Positions 23,722-32,519 are shown, numbered from the stretch's first letter. The stretch is 43,661 bases of DNA from Butyrivibrio sp. VCD2006 (GCF_000423925.1 NZ_AUIX01000045.1:1-43661); one strand, 5' to 3'. A program made the numbers and translations. Notes: a model not told the origin generated them from the sequence alone.

Positions 23722-25398
23722 ATGAAAAGAAAAATGAGAGTTGCATCAATAATAATGAGCGGAACAATACTTACCAGTGCACTTACAGGATGTGGCGGAA
23801 CACAAGAGAGCGCAGCTACACCTAAGTATGAACCTGCATCTGACACGACAAGTACATATGACTATTATGAAGAAGAGACGGCCTGCGCTGATGATGCAAG
23901 TTGTGAAGCTCCTTTGGCCGGAACAACCTATAGTTCCAAAAACGCAAACCTGACAGAAGGCAATAACATCTTCGAGGGCGAGTACAACACAGAGTCTTAT
24001 GATAAGCCTGAGGAAAATGGCTACAATCTGGTTTTGAGAAAGCCCCTTTCCACCTTCGCTGCAGATGTTGATACAGCATCCTATTCAAATGTGCGCAGAA
24101 TGATCGAGGACGGTTACACGCTTTCGCAGATAAATCCCGATGCCGTAAGACCTGAGGAATTCATCAACTATTTTAATTATGAGCTGAATAATCCCGAAGG
24201 AAATGATAAGTTCGGAATCACGACAGAGCTTTCTACCTGCCCCTGGAATGAAGAGCATGAGCTGATGTTCGTAGGCATGAAGACCAAAGACATTGATCTT
24301 AGGGAAGCACCTGAGAGCAACCTGGTTTTCCTCATAGATGTTTCAGGATCAATGAGCGATGACGATAAGCTTCCGCTTTTGCAAAAGAGCTTTGACCACC
24401 TGGTAGGTAGCCTTCCCGATAAGGGGAAAATCTCTATAGTTACATATTCTGGTGAGGAAAAGATCGTGCTTTCAGGCGAGAGCATGGAAAATAAGAAAAG
24501 AATTATGGCTGCGATCGATTCCCTTGAAGCAGGAGGGTGCACAAACGGAGAAGCCGGAATACAGATGGCTTATAAGGTAGCAAAGAAGAATTATATCGAG
24601 GGTGGCATAAATCGTATCATCCTTGCAACAGACGGAGACCTGAATGTCGGTATTTCCAACGCCAATGAACTTGAGAGATTTATCACAAAGAAAAAGGACG
24701 AAGGAATTTTCCTCTCCGTTCTTGGATTTGGTGAAGGAAACCTTAAAGATGATAACCTTGAGAGACTGGCAGATTGCGGAAATGGTAACTACTCATATAT
24801 CGATTCTCTTTTCGAGGGTAAAAAAGTACTCGTAGACGAAATGGGATCAACACTTGTAACAGTTGCCAAGGATGTTAAGCTTCAGGTTGAATTCAATCCT
24901 GAGAAGGTCAACTCCTACAGACTTATTGGCTATGAGAACAGAATCATGCGCGATCAGGACTTTAATGATGACACCAAGGATGGCGGCGAGATAGGAGCAG
25001 GACACAGCGTAGTAGCTCTTTACGAGATAGTTCCTGAGGGCAGCCAGAGTGCAATCGCTCTTAAGTATCAGGATGATAAGACATCGGAAGATAAAAACGA
25101 GGGTTCACAGTATAGCTCCGAGTATGCAACAGTAAGCGTTCGCTATAAGGAGCCTGATGCAGACAAGTCACAGCTTTTCTCAATTGTGGTCGATGAAAAT
25201 TCGTTCCATGAAAATGGAAGCGAGAACATCAGATTTGCAGGTCTTGTGGCTGAGTTTGCAATGCTGCTTTCAGACAGCGAATACAAGGGAAATGCTACAT
25301 TTACGGATATAATGGATGGATATAAGCAGATCGAGAATACCGATGAGTATAAGGATGAGTTCGGACAGCTTGTAAGATTGATGGCAAAAAGAAGCTGA
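23722..25398 (+). CDS. YfbK-like VWA-domain lipoprotein
   Basis: 558 residues from ATG 23722, with TTGGAGGG 8 bases upstream. A lipoprotein signal ends LTGC (C24), followed by an acidic Tyr/Glu/Asp-rich linker. An N-terminal conserved domain (LSTFAADVDTASYSNVRRMIEDG to RPEEFINYFNYEL, about 105-155) precedes the von Willebrand A domain with a complete MIDAS start DVSGSMS (D206, S208, S210) and ATDGDLNVG. A C-terminal domain contains the 'YRLIGYENR' segment. This order is that of the E. coli YfbK family, whose role is not settled. It would sit on the outer face of the membrane and bind divalent metal. The ECF sigma and anti-sigma genes follow directly, suggesting envelope sensing or an envelope target of that sigma factor. 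Confidence 0.9.
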   Translation: MKRKMRVASIIMSGTILTSALTGCGGTQESAATPKYEPASDTTSTYDYYEEETACADDASCEAPLAGTTYSSKNANLTEGNNIFEGEYNTESYDKPEENGYNLVLRKPLSTFAADVDTASYSNVRRMIEDGYTLSQINPDAVRPEEFINYFNYELNNPEGNDKFGITTELSTCPWNEEHELMFVGMKTKDIDLREAPESNLVFLIDVSGSMSDDDKLPLLQKSFDHLVGSLPDKGKISIVTYSGEEKIVLSGESMENKKRIMAAIDSLEAGGCTNGEAGIQMAYKVAKKNYIEGGINRIILATDGDLNVGISNANELERFITKKKDEGIFLSVLGFGEGNLKDDNLERLADCGNGNYSYIDSLFEGKKVLVDEMGSTLVTVAKDVKLQVEFNPEKVNSYRLIGYENRIMRDQDFNDDTKDGGEIGAGHSVVALYEIVPEGSQSAIALKYQDDKTSEDKNEGSQYSSEYATVSVRYKEPDADKSQLFSIVVDENSFHENGSENIRFAGLVAEFAMLLSDSEYKGNATFTDIMDGYKQIENTDEYKDEFGQLVRLMAKRS

Positions 25399-25525
25399 CT
25401 ACGAAATCTCACCTGTGAATGATAATATCTGGCGATGACTGCGATTAACGTGATATACTATGCATTGAAAAAAGAGGGAACGATGTCATTTGGGAGGATT
25501 GATATGGCATCGGGTTAGGGGAAAA

Positions 25526-26218
25526 ATGAACGAGTTTTCAATGCATGGGTATATCACGGCAGATATATTCAGTGAGTTCTTTAAAACGAAAATATTACAA
25601 TATATTTTTGATGTTGTTTCTAAGAGTAATCTGGTTTTATCTCGTGGCATCTCAGTGATACTTCGTTCCAATATGCAGGACAATGGTTCGTCAGCTATAG
25701 AATATGAAGATGACGCTGAAGCCGCTCCTTTTACCGGTAATAATGCGACGATTCGTGCAGGAGAGCTTCTTGATAAATACGGAAATAGCATTTTGAGAAT
25801 TGCTTATTCTTATCTTCACAACATGAGCGATGCAGAGGATATCCTACAGGATACGCTCATTCAGTACATCAGAAAAACACCTGTATTTGAAAATGAAAAA
25901 CACGAGAAGGCTTGGCTTCTTACTGTTGCAGCCAACCTTAGCAAAAACAAGATAGAATATCTGAATATCAGGAAAGCAGACGAGCTCTCTGAGGAGCTTG
26001 TGGCTGAAAAGAAGGAGGATCTGGCTTTTGTTTGGGACGCAGTAAAACAGCTCCCTGAAAAGTACAGAGAGGTAGTGCATCTTTTTTATCAGGAGGGATA
26101 TTCAACGAAGGATATTGCAGCAATACTAAAACGAAAAGAAGCAACTGTCCGCTCTGACTTAAACCGCGCAAGAGGACAGCTCAAAAATATTCTGAAGGAG
26201 GCGTATGACTTTGAGTAA
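25526..26218 (+). CDS. ECF-type RNA polymerase sigma factor
   Basis: 230 residues from ATG 25526, which has AGGGG 4-5 bases upstream; TTG 25490 is an alternative. The last 165 residues are a typical ECF sigma: sigma-2 with ELLDKYGNSILRIAYSYLHNMSDAEDILQDTLIQYIRKTP, then sigma-4 LPEKYREVVHLFYQEGYSTKDIAAILKRKEATVRSDLNRARGQLK. About 60 residues precede sigma-2 (start through GSSAIEYEDDAEAA), which most ECF factors lack. Either this is a real extension or the true start is an internal codon such as Met at 25673 (no ribosome site). The stop overlaps the anti-sigma start by 14 bp. Confidence 0.9.
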   Translation: MNEFSMHGYITADIFSEFFKTKILQYIFDVVSKSNLVLSRGISVILRSNMQDNGSSAIEYEDDAEAAPFTGNNATIRAGELLDKYGNSILRIAYSYLHNMSDAEDILQDTLIQYIRKTPVFENEKHEKAWLLTVAANLSKNKIEYLNIRKADELSEELVAEKKEDLAFVWDAVKQLPEKYREVVHLFYQEGYSTKDIAAILKRKEATVRSDLNRARGQLKNILKEAYDFE

Positions 26219-27167
26219 GTACAATGAAGTTATGGAAAACGTAAAAGTTACCGATGAAATGCGCAAAAGAATCCTTCTGAATATTGAGAAGGAAGAGAAG
26301 AATAACATTTCTGAATTTGCACCTGATAATAGTAAAAAAACATCCGGTAACAACATAATAAGCTTTATAAGAAGATATGGATCGATAGCAGCGATTTTTG
26401 CACTTCTTGTCGTTGGAACCTATGGAGTTATAAGAACTGTCGGACTTGGCGGAGCAAGTGAGACTGCAACAAGTGTTTCAGAGGCACCTGCCGCGGAAGG
26501 AAGCTTCCTTCATAATGCCATAGATAATGCCAGAAAAAATAATAAGGCAGAGACAGATGAAGCAATGACTGAAGAAGCTACTGCTGTGGATGAGTACGAC
26601 ATGATAGAGGAAGCCGCTACTGAGAGCGCTGAAATGGAAGCGGCTACAACTGAGAGTGCCTGTGAAGCTATGGAAGAAGCTGAGGCAGAAAGCGCCTATG
26701 AGGAAACAGCTTTACCTGAGGCTTCTGCAGGCAGCACGGACAATTCCGTAGCATCTAAGGGAAATGCAATAAGTAAGGAATCCGGTGGGACTTCAATAGG
26801 CTCTGCAAAAGAGCTATCGGAAAAACTAAGCTTAGAATTTGAAGAGATTACTTCTCTTAAGGACAAGGCCATCACTACAAGCTACTATCTCTATGATGAA
26901 GGCGGTGCGATAGTGTATGAGACTTCGGACGATGAGATTAGTTACTGCATTTCAACTCAGAAAGATTTTTATGGAAAAGGTGAGGCTTACAGCGCATCAT
27001 ATTCTGACAGCAAGACAGTTGAGATTTCAGCTAAGGATGTGAAGCTATACGGTGAAAACGATGTATATTGGCTTGCTAACTGGGAAGCTGATGGCATCTA
27101 TTATTCGATAGTTTCTGATAGGGGAATGTCAGAAGATGAGATAACGGAACTATTTACCAAAGAGTAA
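26205..27167 (+). CDS. Membrane-anchored anti-sigma factor
   Basis: 320 residues from ATG 26205, with AAGGAGG just upstream, overlapping the sigma gene by 14 bp (translational coupling). A cytosolic N-terminus of about 60 residues would bind the sigma factor. A single membrane segment (YGSIAAIFALLVVGTYGVI, about 62-82) follows. Outside comes a long Glu/Ala/Thr/Ser-rich low-complexity stretch (about 95-185), and then a folded C-terminal domain (LSEKLSLEFEEITSLKDKAITTSYYLYDEGGAIVYET to the end) that could be the sensor. No CHCC zinc motif is visible, so it is not a ZAS-type anti-sigma. Function is assigned from position and topology. Confidence 0.82.
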   Translation: MTLSKYNEVMENVKVTDEMRKRILLNIEKEEKNNISEFAPDNSKKTSGNNIISFIRRYGSIAAIFALLVVGTYGVIRTVGLGGASETATSVSEAPAAEGSFLHNAIDNARKNNKAETDEAMTEEATAVDEYDMIEEAATESAEMEAATTESACEAMEEAEAESAYEETALPEASAGSTDNSVASKGNAISKESGGTSIGSAKELSEKLSLEFEEITSLKDKAITTSYYLYDEGGAIVYETSDDEISYCISTQKDFYGKGEAYSASYSDSKTVEISAKDVKLYGENDVYWLANWEADGIYYSIVSDRGMSEDEITELFTKE

Positions 27168-27216
27168 GTACAAGCAATTAAAATAGGAAATTCTGAGAAA
27201 ATTCCGGTTTATAAAA

Positions 27217-27256
27217 AGATTCATGCTTCAAAGTCCTGAGGCATGAATCTTTTTTT
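27217..27256 (+). terminator. Terminator of the VWA/sigma/anti-sigma unit
   Basis: AGATTCATGC (27217-27226) pairs with GCATGAATCT (27241-27250), extended by TTCA/TGAG inside, then a seven-T run. Confidence 0.92.
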
Positions 27257-27327
27257 GTTGATACGAATCAGTATACAAGTTTTTGATAAAATTAGAGCGA
27301 TATATCGTAATAGCTAAGCAGTTATTT

Positions 27328-27891
27328 TTACATCAGATTTTCATCATAGATTGCTCTCTGACCACCGACATATTTAGGTCTGTGACGGGCACAGATAATC
27401 GGTGCGGCGCCGATTTTTCTAAGAGAGATACGCATCGGCACTACCACACTGTGCATATGCATGCCGATCATGGTTCCACCGATATCAATTCCGGCATCTG
27501 CCTTGCAGTTAAGACTCTCCACGAGAACGGGATCATCGAATCTTTCATAGCATACTGTGCCAAGGGCACCGCCTGCGTGGTTTGGCTGAGGGATGGCATT
27601 TACCTGTTCAAAGCCATATTTCTCCATGGTCTGTCTTTCAACAACAAGGGCTCTGTTTAGATGCTCACAGCACTGAGCTGCTGCAAAAATCCCATTTTCT
27701 CTGAGAACCGGAATTATTCCGTCGTAAACAGCATTTGCGACATCCACATTGGTAGCTGTTCCTATCTGATCTCCAAGTATCTCGCTGGATGAACAGCCTA
27801 TGACAAATATGGAGCCTGGTTTAAGTCTTGCCTCTTTAAGTATTTCCGTAACTGCCTGCTTGCTCTGAGCTGTAATATCTTCAAAATTCAT
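27328..27891 (-). CDS. YwlG/UPF0340 (DUF436) family protein
   Basis: 187 residues from ATG 27891, with AAGGTGA about 7 bases upstream; the frame extends to 27966, but that part is not protein-like. Family segments are clear: FVIGCSSSEILGDQIG, AAAQCCEHLNRALVVER, QPNHAGGALGTVCYERFDDPVLVE, DAGIDIGGTMIGMHMHSVVVPM and ARHRPKYVGGQRAIYD. Homologues (B. subtilis YwlG, TIGR01440) are widespread in Firmicutes, often near glyA and upp, but have no firm function. Here the gene stands alone, divergent from the CobW-like gene. Cytosolic. A TATAAT box lies at 27931-27926 on the same strand. Confidence 0.92.
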   Translation of the reverse strand: MNFEDITAQSKQAVTEILKEARLKPGSIFVIGCSSSEILGDQIGTATNVDVANAVYDGIIPVLRENGIFAAAQCCEHLNRALVVERQTMEKYGFEQVNAIPQPNHAGGALGTVCYERFDDPVLVESLNCKADAGIDIGGTMIGMHMHSVVVPMRISLRKIGAAPIICARHRPKYVGGQRAIYDENLM

Positions 27892-27925
27892 AATAATCAC
27901 CTTTTTTCTTAATAATATCAAATAC

Positions 27926-27931
27926 ATTATA
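27926..27931 (-). promoter_or_regulatory. -10 box of the YwlG-family gene
   Basis: TATAAT on the minus strand, about 35 bases before the start codon. No good -35 at 16-18 bp. Confidence 0.35.
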
Positions 27932-27973
27932 CGCCCAAATTTGCCTGTAACGACAAAAAATATCAATAATCAT

Positions 27974-28002
27974 CTGACACAAAAAATCCAATATGATATA
28001 GT
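27974..28002 (+). promoter_or_regulatory. Promoter of the CobW-like gene
   Basis: CTGACA (27974-27979), 17-base spacer, TATAGT (27997-28002). Leader of about 34 bases. Confidence 0.6.
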
Positions 28003-28042
28003 TGGAATGGTTCAGAAAAAACTATAAGCTTTGGAGTGAGTG

Positions 28043-29092
28043 ATGGTTAAAATTGATCTGATCACCGGATTTTTGGGTTCCGGCAAAACAACATTTATAA
28101 GAGAATATGCCAGGTATCTAGTAGGCAAAAGAGAGAAGATTGCCATAATTGAAAATGATTATGGTGCCGTAAATATTGACATGGTATTGCTTCAGGATCT
28201 TCTTGGTGATAACTGTAACCTTGAGATGATCGTCGGCGGAGATGGAAAGGAAGCACACAGAAGGCGCTTTAGAACTAAGCTTATATCCATGGGAATGAGC
28301 GGTTACGACAGAGTTATTATTGAACCTTCGGGAATATATGATGTGGATGAATTTTTCGATGTCCTCTATGACGAGCCGCTGGACAGATGGTATGAGATAG
28401 GAAGTGTTATCGCGATAGTTGATGCAAAAAGTGTGCATGAATTGCTTCCGGATAAGAATGATAAACACGCCAATTCTTCAGATGAAAATGATATTTCAAG
28501 ATATGTTTTTATGTCAGAGATTTCAGGTGCCGGAAAGCTTATAATCAGCAAGATCACAGAGAAAACAGATACTAAAGAAGTATCAGATGAAATCAATCAG
28601 ATCATGGCTGAATATGGACTTGGAGATGGTGCTTCATGTTCAGAGAAAGAGAGCCGTAGTGAGGGTGGAGGAAATAAGCCTTGGTTTGATTCCAATAAGG
28701 ATATTATCGCAAAGCCATTTTCCGAATTAACAATAGAAGATTTTGAAAGTATCGAAAGCTGTGGCTACAGACATGCTTCATATGTAAAGATTCCGCTTGA
28801 GGATAGCAGCTTTACCCCTCTTTTCTACTTTGATGTTGAGATGGACGAGGTGCTTTTATCAAAAACAATCGGTGAGCTATTTAAAGACGCCAGGGCCGGA
28901 CACATCATTCGTATAAAGGGCTTTGTAAAAACAGGAGAAGAGAAGCAGTCAGAGGTTAATGCAACAGAAAAAGAGATGCAGCTAAGGCCGGCTGTCAGCA
29001 GCAGAAATGTTCTTATCATTATAGGCGAGAACCTTGATAAGCAGTACATAAATGAGCTATTTAAGGATTACTGCGCGGTTGTATCTCTATAG
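28043..29092 (+). CDS. CobW/COG0523-like GTPase lacking the CxCC motif
   Basis: 349 residues from ATG 28043 (GGAG 6 bases upstream; a GTG directly before is less likely). Walker A is G9-FLGSGKT. IIENDYGAVNID matches the family switch segment, and RVIIEPSGIYDVDEFF the Walker B region. The base-recognition motif appears as SKIT instead of NKxD. The metal-binding GCxCC expected after strand 2 is replaced by MIVGGDGKEAHRRRF, with no cysteine. A Ser/Asn/Asp-rich insert lies near residues 135-150, and the C-terminal CobW_C-like part is short. COG0523 proteins deliver Zn, Co or other metals to client enzymes. Without the cysteines this one may have another cargo or be regulatory. No metal enzyme is adjacent. 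Confidence 0.85.
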   Translation: MVKIDLITGFLGSGKTTFIREYARYLVGKREKIAIIENDYGAVNIDMVLLQDLLGDNCNLEMIVGGDGKEAHRRRFRTKLISMGMSGYDRVIIEPSGIYDVDEFFDVLYDEPLDRWYEIGSVIAIVDAKSVHELLPDKNDKHANSSDENDISRYVFMSEISGAGKLIISKITEKTDTKEVSDEINQIMAEYGLGDGASCSEKESRSEGGGNKPWFDSNKDIIAKPFSELTIEDFESIESCGYRHASYVKIPLEDSSFTPLFYFDVEMDEVLLSKTIGELFKDARAGHIIRIKGFVKTGEEKQSEVNATEKEMQLRPAVSSRNVLIIIGENLDKQYINELFKDYCAVVSL

Positions 29093-29114
29093 AATTTAGG
29101 CATCACAGGTGAAG

Positions 29115-29143
29115 ATGACAAGGAAATAATTAAGTTATATAAT
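29115..29143 (+). promoter_or_regulatory. Promoter of the glycosyltransferase gene
   Basis: ATGACA (29115-29120), 17-base spacer, consensus TATAAT (29138-29143). The start near 29150 argues for translation from ATG 29185 rather than 29155. Confidence 0.6.
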
Positions 29144-29184
29144 AAATAATAACTATGAGAATTATTGAAATAGAGAGTTTAAAA

Positions 29185-30153
29185 ATGATTATTTCCGTTT
29201 TGGTGTCTGTCTACAATAGAGAGAAATATTTATGTAGATGTATCGATAGTCTTATTGCACAGAGGAATGTTACAACTGAGATAATAATTGTAGATGACGG
29301 AAGTACCGATTCATCACCACAAATATGTGATGAATATGCTGATAGATATGACAATGTTATATCTATCCATCAGAAAAACTCAGGTATATGTGTAGCAAGG
29401 AATGTTGCACTTAATATGGCCAGGGGTGATCTTTTGTTCTTTATGGACAGTGATGACTATCTGCCTGACGATTCGCTTGAAACATTGTTGAAGCTCCAGC
29501 AGGATAATGATGCGGATTGCGTAATGGGAAACTACGCTATCTGTAAGGATGATGGTTCATTTGATAAGGTGATACCGCTTCCGGATAAATATGGCAACAG
29601 GTTGCTTTCAAACAGGGAAGCCTGCGAGATGCTCCTGTATTCTTTGAATACCCACGTACTTATGGTTTCCTGGGGAAAGCTTTTCAAAAGAAAGGTATGG
29701 GAAGGCCTTCGCTTCCCTGATGAAATAGTTAAAAGTCAGGATCAGCATGTTTTTCCGCAGCTGATGGAAAGAATTAAGAGGCTGTATTATACAGATAAAA
29801 TTGTATATAATCAGGTGTTCTCTACAGAGAGCATTACCAGAAGCAACTTTTCACGAAAATTCCTGTATCACTCGGAAGGTGTTGCAATGGTGATGGACTA
29901 TTTACTGAAAAAGGGCTATTATGACATAGCTTTGTATAAGTTCGGAGTAGGTACAAGACATCTTTTTGACATGCGAAATGTGTTACCTGACAAAGAATGT
30001 CAGGATGAGATAAAGAGGCAGTTTGTTATTTATAAAGGGCTTGCCGCAAGACTTATCGCACATGTAAGCTTCAAAGAAAAGCTTCGCCTTGCATTATTTT
30101 TAGTGAACAAAGAGCTTTACAACAAAGTCAGGATTAAATTAAGAGTTTCCTAG
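29185..30153 (+). CDS. Family 2 glycosyltransferase
   Basis: 322 residues from ATG 29185, preceded by GAGAG; the first in-frame ATG (29155) sits almost at the predicted transcript start and lacks a ribosome site. The GT-A fold is clear: MIISVLVSVYNREKYL, IIIVDDGSTDSS (nucleotide-sugar binding), NSGICVARNVAL, and the metal-binding D88-S-D-D. The C-terminal half is basic, with no membrane segments, so it is a peripheral enzyme. It resembles LPS/EPS/wall-polysaccharide side-chain transferases. Donor and acceptor are unknown, and no other glycan genes are adjacent. Confidence 0.9.
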   Translation: MIISVLVSVYNREKYLCRCIDSLIAQRNVTTEIIIVDDGSTDSSPQICDEYADRYDNVISIHQKNSGICVARNVALNMARGDLLFFMDSDDYLPDDSLETLLKLQQDNDADCVMGNYAICKDDGSFDKVIPLPDKYGNRLLSNREACEMLLYSLNTHVLMVSWGKLFKRKVWEGLRFPDEIVKSQDQHVFPQLMERIKRLYYTDKIVYNQVFSTESITRSNFSRKFLYHSEGVAMVMDYLLKKGYYDIALYKFGVGTRHLFDMRNVLPDKECQDEIKRQFVIYKGLAARLIAHVSFKEKLRLALFLVNKELYNKVRIKLRVS

Positions 30154-30176
30154 AGGAATACTTCGTGAAAAGCTTT

Positions 30177-30206
30177 TTGAATAAATTTATGCATTTTTGT
30201 TAGAAT
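30177..30206 (+). promoter_or_regulatory. Promoter of the anion permease gene
   Basis: TTGAAT (30177-30182), 18-base spacer, TAGAAT (30201-30206). Leader of about 20 bases. Confidence 0.5.
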
Positions 30207-30231
30207 GCATTTTGCAATTTTGAGGAGAGTT

Positions 30232-31359
30232 ATGAAAAATAAAATCAAGAAACTTTTATCGGATCCGGTGCTCATTATTGCCTGGATTCTGGCAGTTTTG
30301 TCTGCATTTATCGTGCATCCCGATTCAAGGTATCCGGGATACATTGATTTCAGGTCACTTGGAATTCTATGGGGGCTAATGATAATAATCCAGGGACTGA
30401 GAGAAAATTCAGTTTTTGAAAAAATCGGAGATGTGCTTCTTTCAAGGGTGAAAAAGAGCTGGCAGCTTGCTGCGGTTCTTGTTTTTTTGTGCTTTGTAAG
30501 CAGTATGGTTATCACAAACGATGTGGCGCTTATAACATTTGTGCCCTTTGCACTAATGACTCTTAGCAGCTGCAAAAGGGAAGATCTCATGATTCCTGTA
30601 ATAGTTCTTCAGACTGTTGCAGCAAACCTTGGGAGCATGCTCACACCTATAGGTAATCCGCAGAATCTCTATCTTTACGGCCTTACGGGAATGAGAATTG
30701 ATGAGTTTGTACTTTGTATGCTTCCATATACACTTATGGCAGCAGTTCTTTTGCTTGTTTCAATGATTTTTCTCCCGGGAAAATCCAAGGCTTTAGACAG
30801 CAGAAAAAAGGACTATAATATAGTAAGACATTTTGGAAGTACTAAGCAGATAGTAATTTATCTGTTACTGTTTTTGGTGGCACTTTTATCGGTCCTTAGA
30901 ATTGTTCCCTGGTATTTGATGGTGATTGCCGTTCTTGCAGTTGTTGCAATCATGGATGGAAAAATCCTTCTCAGGGCAGATTACATCCTGCTTCTGACAT
31001 TTGTTGGATTCTTCATCTTTACAGGCAACATGGGAAGAATGGACTTTGTAAAAGAAAACCTTACAAGGCTTATGGCAGGACGTGAGTTTATAACATCAGT
31101 CATCACCAGCCAGTTTATCAGTAACGTACCCGCAACGCTCATGCTCTCGGGCTTTACTGAAAACTACAAGGAACTTCTTGCAGGCGTTAACGTTGGAGGC
31201 CTCGGAACTCTTATCGCATCCATGGCCAGCCTTATTTCCTTTAAAGCATTTTCAAACGACTACAAAGACAAGCGAGGAAAGTACCTCCTGACATTTACTG
31301 CGGTTAATCTTATTTTCTTAATACTGTTTATTGCTATGCATTTCTTATTTGTAAGTTAA
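30232..31359 (+). CDS. Anion/citrate-type permease (ArsB/NhaD, SLC13-like)
   Basis: 375 residues from ATG 30232, with GAGGAGAG immediately upstream; an ATG at 30205 lies in the promoter. About ten hydrophobic segments. The conserved ion-transporter segments are SMVITNDVALITFVPFAL and ANLGSMLTPIGNPQNLYLY in the first half, and TSVITSQFISNVPATLML in the second. These paired N-D/N-P reentrant signatures are shared by the citrate, arsenite and SLC13 permeases. The YbiR-like branch seems closest. The substrate cannot be read. Shorter than most family members (about 420-450). Confidence 0.82.
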   Translation: MKNKIKKLLSDPVLIIAWILAVLSAFIVHPDSRYPGYIDFRSLGILWGLMIIIQGLRENSVFEKIGDVLLSRVKKSWQLAAVLVFLCFVSSMVITNDVALITFVPFALMTLSSCKREDLMIPVIVLQTVAANLGSMLTPIGNPQNLYLYGLTGMRIDEFVLCMLPYTLMAAVLLLVSMIFLPGKSKALDSRKKDYNIVRHFGSTKQIVIYLLLFLVALLSVLRIVPWYLMVIAVLAVVAIMDGKILLRADYILLLTFVGFFIFTGNMGRMDFVKENLTRLMAGREFITSVITSQFISNVPATLMLSGFTENYKELLAGVNVGGLGTLIASMASLISFKAFSNDYKDKRGKYLLTFTAVNLIFLILFIAMHFLFVS

Positions 31360-31377
31360 CAAGTGAATCCAAATTAA

Positions 31378-31402
31378 GTTAGCGAAGCTGACGGATGAGG
31401 GG
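31378..31402 (+). repeat. Truncated paired-hairpin repeat that provides a Shine-Dalgarno
   Basis: Only the second hairpin GTTAGC-GAA-GCTGAC (31378-31392, one G-T-type mismatch) and the tail GGATGAGGGG (31393-31402) remain. The tail's GAGGGG lies 6 bases before the NUDIX start and is the only visible ribosome site. Confidence 0.8.
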
Positions 31403-31408
31403 TTAGAA

Positions 31409-31972
31409 ATGGACATAACTACACTCTGTTACATGGAAAAAGACGGAAAATATCTCATGCTCCATCGCATCAAGAAAAAGAATGACATAAACGAAGGCAA
31501 GTGGATAGCCCCGGGTGGTCATTGCGAAAACGGCGAGAGTCCTGATGACTGCGTAAAGCGCGAAGTCATGGAGGAGACAGGTATTAAACTTAATTCAGTC
31601 AGATTCCGCGGAATCGTAACCTTTTACTCAAAAGCTATTGCTGATAATAGGAACGACCTTTACGAAGATGAGGCCGAGAATCCTTTGAGCAAAGATATCA
31701 CTGATTATATGTGCCTCTTTACCTCTGATGACTTTGATCTAAGCGGAGCCGTGGATGAGAATGGACAGCTAATGGATTGTAACGAAGGGGTGCTTGATTG
31801 GATTTTGAAGGACGATCTTACGAAGCTTGACCTCTGGAAGGGAGACCTCATATTTCTTGATCTCATAAAAAATCCTCAGCAGCCGTTCTTTTCCCTGAAG
31901 CTTACCTACGAGGGCGACGTGCTGACTGAGGCTGTGTTAGATGGAAAGCTGATTGATCTAAATACAATATGA
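31409..31972 (+). CDS. NUDIX hydrolase (MutT-like)
   Basis: 187 residues from ATG 31409. The NUDIX box is complete: GGHCENGESPDDCVKREVMEETGI (about residues 37-60), preceded by LMLHRIKKKNDINEGKWIAPGG. It cleaves nucleoside-diphosphate derivatives with Mg2+. The overall pattern resembles Firmicutes 8-oxo-dGTP diphosphatase-type proteins, but substrate is not certain. An acidic insert follows the box (DNRNDLYEDEAENPLSK). The C-terminus ends in a beta-strand pair typical of this subgroup. Its Shine-Dalgarno comes from a dispersed repeat remnant. 30 bp separate it from the convergent GNAT gene, with no clear terminator. Confidence 0.92.
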   Translation: MDITTLCYMEKDGKYLMLHRIKKKNDINEGKWIAPGGHCENGESPDDCVKREVMEETGIKLNSVRFRGIVTFYSKAIADNRNDLYEDEAENPLSKDITDYMCLFTSDDFDLSGAVDENGQLMDCNEGVLDWILKDDLTKLDLWKGDLIFLDLIKNPQQPFFSLKLTYEGDVLTEAVLDGKLIDLNTI

Positions 31973-32002
31973 GCGCTTAATAATAAATGTATTTGTCACG
32001 TA

Positions 32003-32470
32003 TTATAGAATCTGCTCCATACCAACTTTATAAGGTGTCATGCCAACGGATTCATAGAATCTCATGGCACTTTCATTGCAGTTCCAGACATTAAGGGTTA
32101 CGTTATAGTAACCTTTTTCTTTTGCCCATGACAAAACATATTCGTAGAGTCTTTTTCCTACATGCTGACCTCTGCAGTTTTCATCAACGCACAGATCATC
32201 GATGTAGAGAGTTTTTATATCGGTAAGAAGATTGTCATTAGGGTGCTCCTGATGCACGCAGAAAGCGTATCCAAGCATCACATCATTATCATCGACAGCC
32301 GCAAAGATCGGACGCGTTTCATCCTTAAGAATAACCTTAAGCTCTTCGTCTGTGTATTTATTGGCTTTTTTGAAAAGATCAGGTCTTCCTATGTGATGAA
32401 CAAGATTAACCTGTCTCAAAAGCTCATGCATCTGCGGAATATCTTTATCAAGTGCTCGTCTGAAGTTCAT
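32003..32470 (-). CDS. GNAT-family N-acetyltransferase
   Basis: 155 residues from ATG 32470, with GGGAGA about 7-8 bases upstream; the frame is open to 32548 but that part is promoter. The GNAT core is evident: TLYIDDLCVDENCRGQHVGKRLYEYVLSWAKEKG with the acetyl-CoA loop RGQHVG, then YYNVTLNVWNCNESAMRFYESVGM. The N-terminal part (MNFRRALDKDIPQMHELLRQV) is the usual first strand and helix. The substrate is unknown. Single gene with its own promoter. Confidence 0.92.
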   Translation of the reverse strand: MNFRRALDKDIPQMHELLRQVNLVHHIGRPDLFKKANKYTDEELKVILKDETRPIFAAVDDNDVMLGYAFCVHQEHPNDNLLTDIKTLYIDDLCVDENCRGQHVGKRLYEYVLSWAKEKGYYNVTLNVWNCNESAMRFYESVGMTPYKVGMEQIL

Positions 32471-32519
32471 TTTTGTGTCTCCCATATTTGATAATTTTTC
32501 ATAGATTCTTCTATTATAA

